From: Burkholderiaceae bacterium
GTDB taxonomy: Bacteria; Pseudomonadota; Gammaproteobacteria; Burkholderiales; Burkholderiaceae
Assembly: GCA_030151165.1 (NCBI GenBank)
Contig: JASLEM010000518.1
Span: forward strand, 1-18,521
Reading direction: 5' to 3'
Length of the DNA: 18,521 bases
The notes beneath the pieces are model-generated. The model made no database searches and was not told where the DNA came from. It worked only from the letters and a program-made list of their open reading frames with translations. Positions 15,125 through 18,521 of the stretch are shown in pieces. Every line of letters starts with the position of its first letter. The first letter of the stretch is position 1. Both the position numbers and the translations under genes were made by a program.

Positions 15125-15730
15125 TCATCGGCATGGTGACGGCGCGTAGGTCTCCGGAACCAGCACGCAGCGCCACCGCAGCTCGCCCGCGACGATCGAC
15201 GGCGTGAGGACGGCCACGGCGGGCGGATCGTCGCCGGCGACGATGATGACGCCGTCACTCGTCACGAGCGCCTGCTTCGCGCGGCCCTGGGGCTCCACAT
15301 GAAGACCCGCGCCGATGCCGGTCAACGGGCGCCGCTGGGCGACCCGGCCGGCGATCTCCGTTCGCACCGACGAAGTCGACAGCAGCAGTTCGGCCACCTT
15401 CGCCCGTGGCGTGTAGCACTGGTACGTCGGCATGAACAGGGCGATCGGGACCGCGAGGACGATCACGGAGATGACCAGCATCCCCAGGTCGTATGCAGCC
15501 CAGGCGATAGCGCGGGGAAGGCGTTGCCAACCGACCGCATCCGATCGCAGACCCGCGCGCCCGCGCCACGCCATGCAGAGCGTGAAGGTGGCGAGCACGG
15601 CGAGCGGGACGTCGCCGCGCTCGTTGCACTGTTGCGTGAACAGCAGAAGAACCCAGAGCGCGGCAAGCGACGCCCACAGCAGCAAGTGCGTGTCGCCGAA
15701 TGGCCGCGGCAGCTTGCGCGACAGATCCAA
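15125..15730 (-). CDS. Inner-membrane protein with type IV pilin-like C-terminal domain
   Basis: 201 residues. The start is TTG at 15730, preceded by GGGAGGGG with 6 nt spacing from the GGAGG core. Membrane helices are likely at about 15-31, 42-55 and 74-100. The part after the last helix, residues 101-201, resembles the globular part of a type IV pilin: RAKVAELLLSTSSVRTEIAG (109-128) resembles the alpha1-C region. LTPSIVAGELRWRC (175-188) with VPETYAPSPCR (191-201) resembles the pilin end, in which two cysteines (here 188 and 200) form the D-loop disulfide. A prepilin cleavage site is absent, so this would be a membrane-anchored pilin-like domain facing the periplasm, not a pilus subunit. 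Function is unknown; it has no pilus genes around it. Confidence 0.7.
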   Translation of the reverse strand: MDLSRKLPRPFGDTHLLLWASLAALWVLLLFTQQCNERGDVPLAVLATFTLCMAWRGRAGLRSDAVGWQRLPRAIAWAAYDLGMLVISVIVLAVPIALFMPTYQCYTPRAKVAELLLSTSSVRTEIAGRVAQRRPLTGIGAGLHVEPQGRAKQALVTSDGVIIVAGDDPPAVAVLTPSIVAGELRWRCVLVPETYAPSPCR

Positions 15731-15874
15731 CGAACCCCTCCCATGCCGACATCATCGTTGTCTTTTCTCCAGTGTAGTGGCCGAGCAGGACATCGAGCGG
15801 CGCGCCATCCGTCAGCGATAGGCGACTCGCGTCGCGACGCTGCCGCGCGATGCCTTCGCCTCGACCCCAGCGGA

Positions 15875-15880
15875 TATCAT
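15875..15880 (+). promoter_or_regulatory. Possible -10 box of the CobD/CbiB-like gene (leaderless start)
   Basis: TATCAT matches the -10 consensus at 5 of 6 positions and lies 8 nt before the ATG at 15889, where no Shine-Dalgarno is present. Transcription would begin at or next to the ATG. No clear -35 is seen, so this is tentative. Confidence 0.3.
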
Positions 15881-15888
15881 TCGCCTCA

Positions 15889-16881
15889 ATGAGTTTCTTC
15901 GCCGTCCTCCTCGCCCTGCTCCTGGAGCAGATCAAGCCGCTGCCGCGCCGCAACGTCGTGCACGAATCGCTCGCGTCGTGGGTGGGCTGGACGGGCCGCA
16001 ACTTCGACGCCGGCAAGCCGCAGCACGCGCGCGTGGTGTGGGCGGTGACGGTGCTGGCGCCGTCGATCGCGGCGGCGCTGGTGTACGGCGCGATCCACTA
16101 CTACAGCCGCATCGCGGCGCTGTTCTTCGACGTCGTCGTGCTGTACCTGACGCTCGGCTTCCGCCAGTTCAGCCACTACTTCACCGACATCCGCGCCGCG
16201 CTCGAGAGCGGCGACGAGATGGAGGCGCGCCAGCTGCTCGCCGAATGGCGCCACCTCGACGCCTCCGAGCTTCCGCGCACCGAGCTGCTGCGCCACATGA
16301 TCGAGCACTCGCTGCTGGCCGCGCATCGCCATGTGTTCGGCGTGTTCTTCAGCTTCGTCGTGTTCTCGGCGGTCGGCCTGGGGCCGGCCGGCGCGGTGCT
16401 GTACCGCATGGCCGAATTCGCGTCGCGCTACTGGTCGTTCCGCAGCAAGTCGCTCGACACGCCGATCAACGAGAACCTGATGGCGCTGTCGCAGCGCCTG
16501 TTCAGCCTGATCGACCACGTGCCCGCGCGGCTGACCGCCGCGGGCTTCGCCGTGGTCGGCAATTTCCAGGACGCCTACGAAGGCTGGCGGCGCGACGCCG
16601 GGCTCTGGAAGCATGCCAACGAGGGCATCATCCTCGCGTCCGCGGCGGGGGCCGTCGGCGTGCAGCTGGGCGGCGGGGCGGCGCCGGGCGTGACGCCCGA
16701 CCGCTCCAAGACCTTCACCAGCGGCGAGGGCGTCGCCGCGGCGGCGTCCGAAGGCAGCACCACGCAAGGCATGCCGCCGCAGCTCGCCCACCTGGGCATC
16801 ATCGTCGGCCTGGTGTGGCGCTCGGTGGTGCTGTGGATGCTGCTGGTCGCGCTGCTGTGGCTCGCGAACCTGATGGCGTGA
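15889..16881 (+). CDS. CobD/CbiB-family membrane protein
   Basis: 330 residues, start ATG 15889 chosen because the protein then begins directly with the first membrane helix (MSFFAVLLALLLEQIKP). Membrane helices are likely at about 3-13, 48-68, 76-90, 150-170 and 305-328. The segment YLTLGFRQFSHYFTDIRAALESGD (86-109) resembles the CbiB/AmpE region where a cytoplasmic helix follows the third helix. Proteins of this kind beside rsgA are usually annotated as CobD/CbiB (adenosylcobinamide-phosphate synthase), but no other cobalamin gene is nearby, and the family overlaps with AmpE-like proteins, so cobalamin synthesis should not be assumed. A Gly/Ala/Thr-rich loop (253-295) precedes the last helix. 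Confidence 0.8.
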   Translation: MSFFAVLLALLLEQIKPLPRRNVVHESLASWVGWTGRNFDAGKPQHARVVWAVTVLAPSIAAALVYGAIHYYSRIAALFFDVVVLYLTLGFRQFSHYFTDIRAALESGDEMEARQLLAEWRHLDASELPRTELLRHMIEHSLLAAHRHVFGVFFSFVVFSAVGLGPAGAVLYRMAEFASRYWSFRSKSLDTPINENLMALSQRLFSLIDHVPARLTAAGFAVVGNFQDAYEGWRRDAGLWKHANEGIILASAAGAVGVQLGGGAAPGVTPDRSKTFTSGEGVAAAASEGSTTQGMPPQLAHLGIIVGLVWRSVVLWMLLVALLWLANLMA

Positions 16882-17127
16882 CGCTTCGCCGTCGTTGAAG
16901 CCCGCGCTCGCGAACCTGCGCTTCCTCGGCATGACGCTGGCCTGGCTCGGGATCCGCGCGGCGTTCAGCCGCCGCGGGTGAGGGGAGCGCAAGGTCGGCA
17001 AGGCGAGCCTCGGTCAACGAGCGTCTGAGGCGCGTTAAACGTTGTCCGGCGACATCGGAGCCGGCGTCGACATCGCGAGAGGTGTCACACGACCGCACGC
17101 CGGTTCACGGCGCGCCACGCGTCCGCC
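16882..17127. other. Intergenic gap without a convincing gene
   Basis: 246 bp between the convergent CobD-like gene and rsgA. A 13-bp direct repeat GCTCGCGAACCTG occurs at 16860-16872 (inside the CobD-like gene) and 16906-16918. A 28-codon frame with TTG start (16895-16981) encodes a hydrophobic-basic peptide but has no ribosome binding site. GCCTC and GAGGC flank a weak stem near 17006-17032. No intrinsic terminator is visible. Confidence 0.5.
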
Positions 17128-18060
17128 TCAATGCCGCGACGCCGCCCGCTCCAGCTCGTCCATCAGCTCTTCGTAGATGCGCTCGCGCGACGGGGAGATG
17201 TCGCCGCGCTGGATGGCCGCGCGCACGCCGCAGGCGGGCTCGTGGCGGTGGGTGCAGTTGGCGAACTTGCAGTCGCCGAGGTACTGGCCGTAGTCCAGCA
17301 TCAGCGAGCCGAGGTCGGCCGACTTGATGTGGTGGATGCCGAACTCCTGGAAGCCGGGCGAGTCGATCAGCGCGCTGCGGCGGGCGTCGTCGAGCCAGTA
17401 CCACGTGGTGGTGGTCGTGGTGTGCTTGCCCGACTTCAACGCCTTCGAGATCTCGCCCACCTGCGCGTCCGCATGCGGCACCAGCAGGTTCACCAGCGTG
17501 CTCTTGCCCATGCCGCTCGGGCCCAGCACCAGCGTCGTCTTGTCCCTCAGCAGCGGCTCGAAGACCGCCTTCGTGCCCGCGGGGTCGGTCTTCACCGCGA
17601 CTTCGAGCACGTCGTAGCCCATCTTGCGATACGGCGCGAGGCGCTCGCGCGCGGCGGCGGCTTCGGGCAGGTCGATCTTGTTCAGCACGATCTTCACGGC
17701 GATGCGGCCGTCCTCGGCCGCGATCAGTGCGCGCGTGAGCTGCGATTCGCTGTACGGCGGGTCGGTGGCGACCATGATCAGCAGCAGGTCGATGTTGGCC
17801 GCGAAGTTCTTGCTGCGCCATTCGTCCTCGCGCTTGAGCAGGCTCGTGCGCGGCTCGAACGCTTCGATGACGGCCTCGTCGCCGGACACCTGCCAGCGCA
17901 CGTGGTCGCCGACGATCACCTCGCTTTTCTTGCCGCGGCCATGCGCCAGCAGGCGCGTGCCGTCGGCCGTCTCGATGACGGAATGGCGGCCGTGCACGCC
18001 GACGACCCGCGCCAGCGCGAGCCGGGACGAGGACGGCCCGCCGCGCGCCGCCGCACTCAA
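17128..18060 (-). CDS. rsgA: Ribosome small-subunit-dependent GTPase A
   Basis: 310 residues from a TTG at 18060 that overlaps the TGA stop of the M48 gene (TTGA). No ATG or GTG offers a start before the OB-fold, so the TTG is preferred; the long open frame further upstream is antisense to nothing useful and overlaps the protease. The N-terminal OB-fold (about 13-70) is followed by a circularly permuted GTPase: LNKIDLP (G4, 126-132), GPSGMGKST (P-loop, 180-188), HTTTTT (switch, 213-218) and DSPG (G3, 233-236). The C-terminal zinc site is Cys264, Cys269, His271 and Cys277. RsgA checks late 30S maturation and releases RbfA, a functional link to the rpsP-rimM genes in the same window. Confidence 0.96.
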   Translation of the reverse strand: MSAAARGGPSSSRLALARVVGVHGRHSVIETADGTRLLAHGRGKKSEVIVGDHVRWQVSGDEAVIEAFEPRTSLLKREDEWRSKNFAANIDLLLIMVATDPPYSESQLTRALIAAEDGRIAVKIVLNKIDLPEAAAARERLAPYRKMGYDVLEVAVKTDPAGTKAVFEPLLRDKTTLVLGPSGMGKSTLVNLLVPHADAQVGEISKALKSGKHTTTTTTWYWLDDARRSALIDSPGFQEFGIHHIKSADLGSLMLDYGQYLGDCKFANCTHRHEPACGVRAAIQRGDISPSRERIYEELMDELERAASRH

Positions 18061-18521
18061 GCCGCTGCTCCCACCAGCCCCGCGTCGGTGCGTGCCAGCG
18101 CCGCGATGCGCGAGGACGCCGGCGGATGCGAGTAGTAGAAGCGCACGTAGACCGGGTCGGGCGTGAGCGTCGAGGCGTTGTCCTCGTACAGCTTGAGCAG
18201 CGCGCGCACCAGGTCGGCGGCGCTGGCCTTGCTGCGGGCGTAGGCGTCGGCCTGGTACTCGTCGCGGCGCGACAGGCTCGCGAACAGCGGCGAGACGAAG
18301 AACAGGAACGGCGGCAGCACCATCATGAACAGCAGCAGCGCCAGTGCGTTGTTGGACACCAGCGCGTTGGGCGTGACGCCCAGCCCGGTGTAGAAGCCCC
18401 ACTGCCCCGAGAGCCACCCCAGCAGGGCGAAGCCCGCGAGGCTGGAGGCGAGCATCAGCACCACGCGCTTGACGATGTGGCGGTGCACGAAATGGCCCAG
18501 CTCGTGGGCGAGCACCGCCTC
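18057..18521 (-). CDS. M48-family (Ste24/HtpX-like) metallopeptidase, C-terminal part
   Basis: The gene runs in from the right edge; 154 C-terminal residues are visible. It carries the zinc motif HELGH (visible residues 6-10, in EAVLAHELGHFVHRH). Two hydrophobic membrane spans follow (about 17-35 and 50-75), then RRDEYQADAYA (84-94), which supplies the third zinc ligand Glu, and the conserved YSHPPASSRIAAL (127-139). This is the Ste24/CAAX-protease type arrangement, an integral membrane zinc protease. Its TGA overlaps the TTG start of rsgA by 4 nt, so the two are translationally coupled. The order protease-rsgA is common in betaproteobacteria. Confidence 0.93.
   Translation of the reverse strand, partial: EAVLAHELGHFVHRHIVKRVVLMLASSLAGFALLGWLSGQWGFYTGLGVTPNALVSNNALALLLFMMVLPPFLFFVSPLFASLSRRDEYQADAYARSKASAADLVRALLKLYEDNASTLTPDPVYVRFYYSHPPASSRIAALARTDAGLVGAAA

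Noticed and set aside
15255..16016. A 253-codon minus-strand frame across the pilin-like and CobD-like genes
   Set aside because: It is a shadow in another frame, overlapping both genes and the promoter region between them.
18061..18417. A longer N-terminus of RsgA
   Set aside because: It overlaps the M48 protease in another frame, and the RsgA OB-fold already begins after the TTG at 18060.

Overview
The window (18.5 kb, very GC-rich) looks like the chromosome of a betaproteobacterium, most likely order Burkholderiales. Three points support this. The gene order rpsP-rimM-trmD-rplS is followed by a NudL-type CoA pyrophosphatase, a CobD/CbiB-like membrane protein, rsgA and an M48 protease, a string I associate with Burkholderiales. 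RimM is long (229 aa) with an Ala/Pro/Lys-rich insertion, as I recall for Burkholderia-type RimM. Codon third positions are almost always G or C. The assignment rests on memory of synteny, not on a search. No mobile element, CRISPR array, rRNA or complete tRNA gene was seen.

Layout. 1-2.2 kb: 3' part of a soluble helical-repeat/GAF/GGDEF diguanylate cyclase. 2.4-3.4 kb: an aspartate-semialdehyde dehydrogenase of the class common in Gram-positives. 3.4-6.4 kb: a short-chain dehydrogenase, a LysR regulator and a divergent MpaB-family (DUF2236) oxygenase, with dyad operators on both sides of the regulator. 6.4-8.1 kb: an exported polysaccharide deacetylase and a DTW-domain tRNA-modifying enzyme, both on the minus strand. 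8.2-8.7 kb: a stand-alone response-regulator receiver. 8.7-9.8 kb: a GNAT acetyltransferase translationally coupled to a TM2-domain membrane protein.

9.8-12.5 kb: the ribosomal operon rpsP-rimM-trmD-rplS, closed by a textbook intrinsic terminator. It has two unusual non-coding stretches: a 228-nt rpsP leader with a perfect 16-bp palindrome and direct repeats, and a 148-nt trmD-rplS spacer with three successive hairpins, two of them with tRNA-arm geometry.

12.5-15.7 kb: accessory genes lying within an otherwise conserved string: an exported DUF4034-like protein, two small divergent hypothetical genes, the CoA pyrophosphatase, and an inner-membrane protein with a type IV pilin-like C-terminal domain. 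15.9-18.5 kb: the CobD/CbiB-like protein, then rsgA and the M48 protease on the minus strand, overlapping by 4 nt.

Several starts are non-ATG and decided by ribosome binding sites or stop/start overlaps: TTG for the deacetylase, the pilin-like protein and rsgA; GTG for the TM2 protein and one small hypothetical. The strongest candidates for something undescribed are the rplS leader RNA, the pilin-like membrane fusion, the rpsP leader, and the SDR-LysR-MpaB module with its paired operators.
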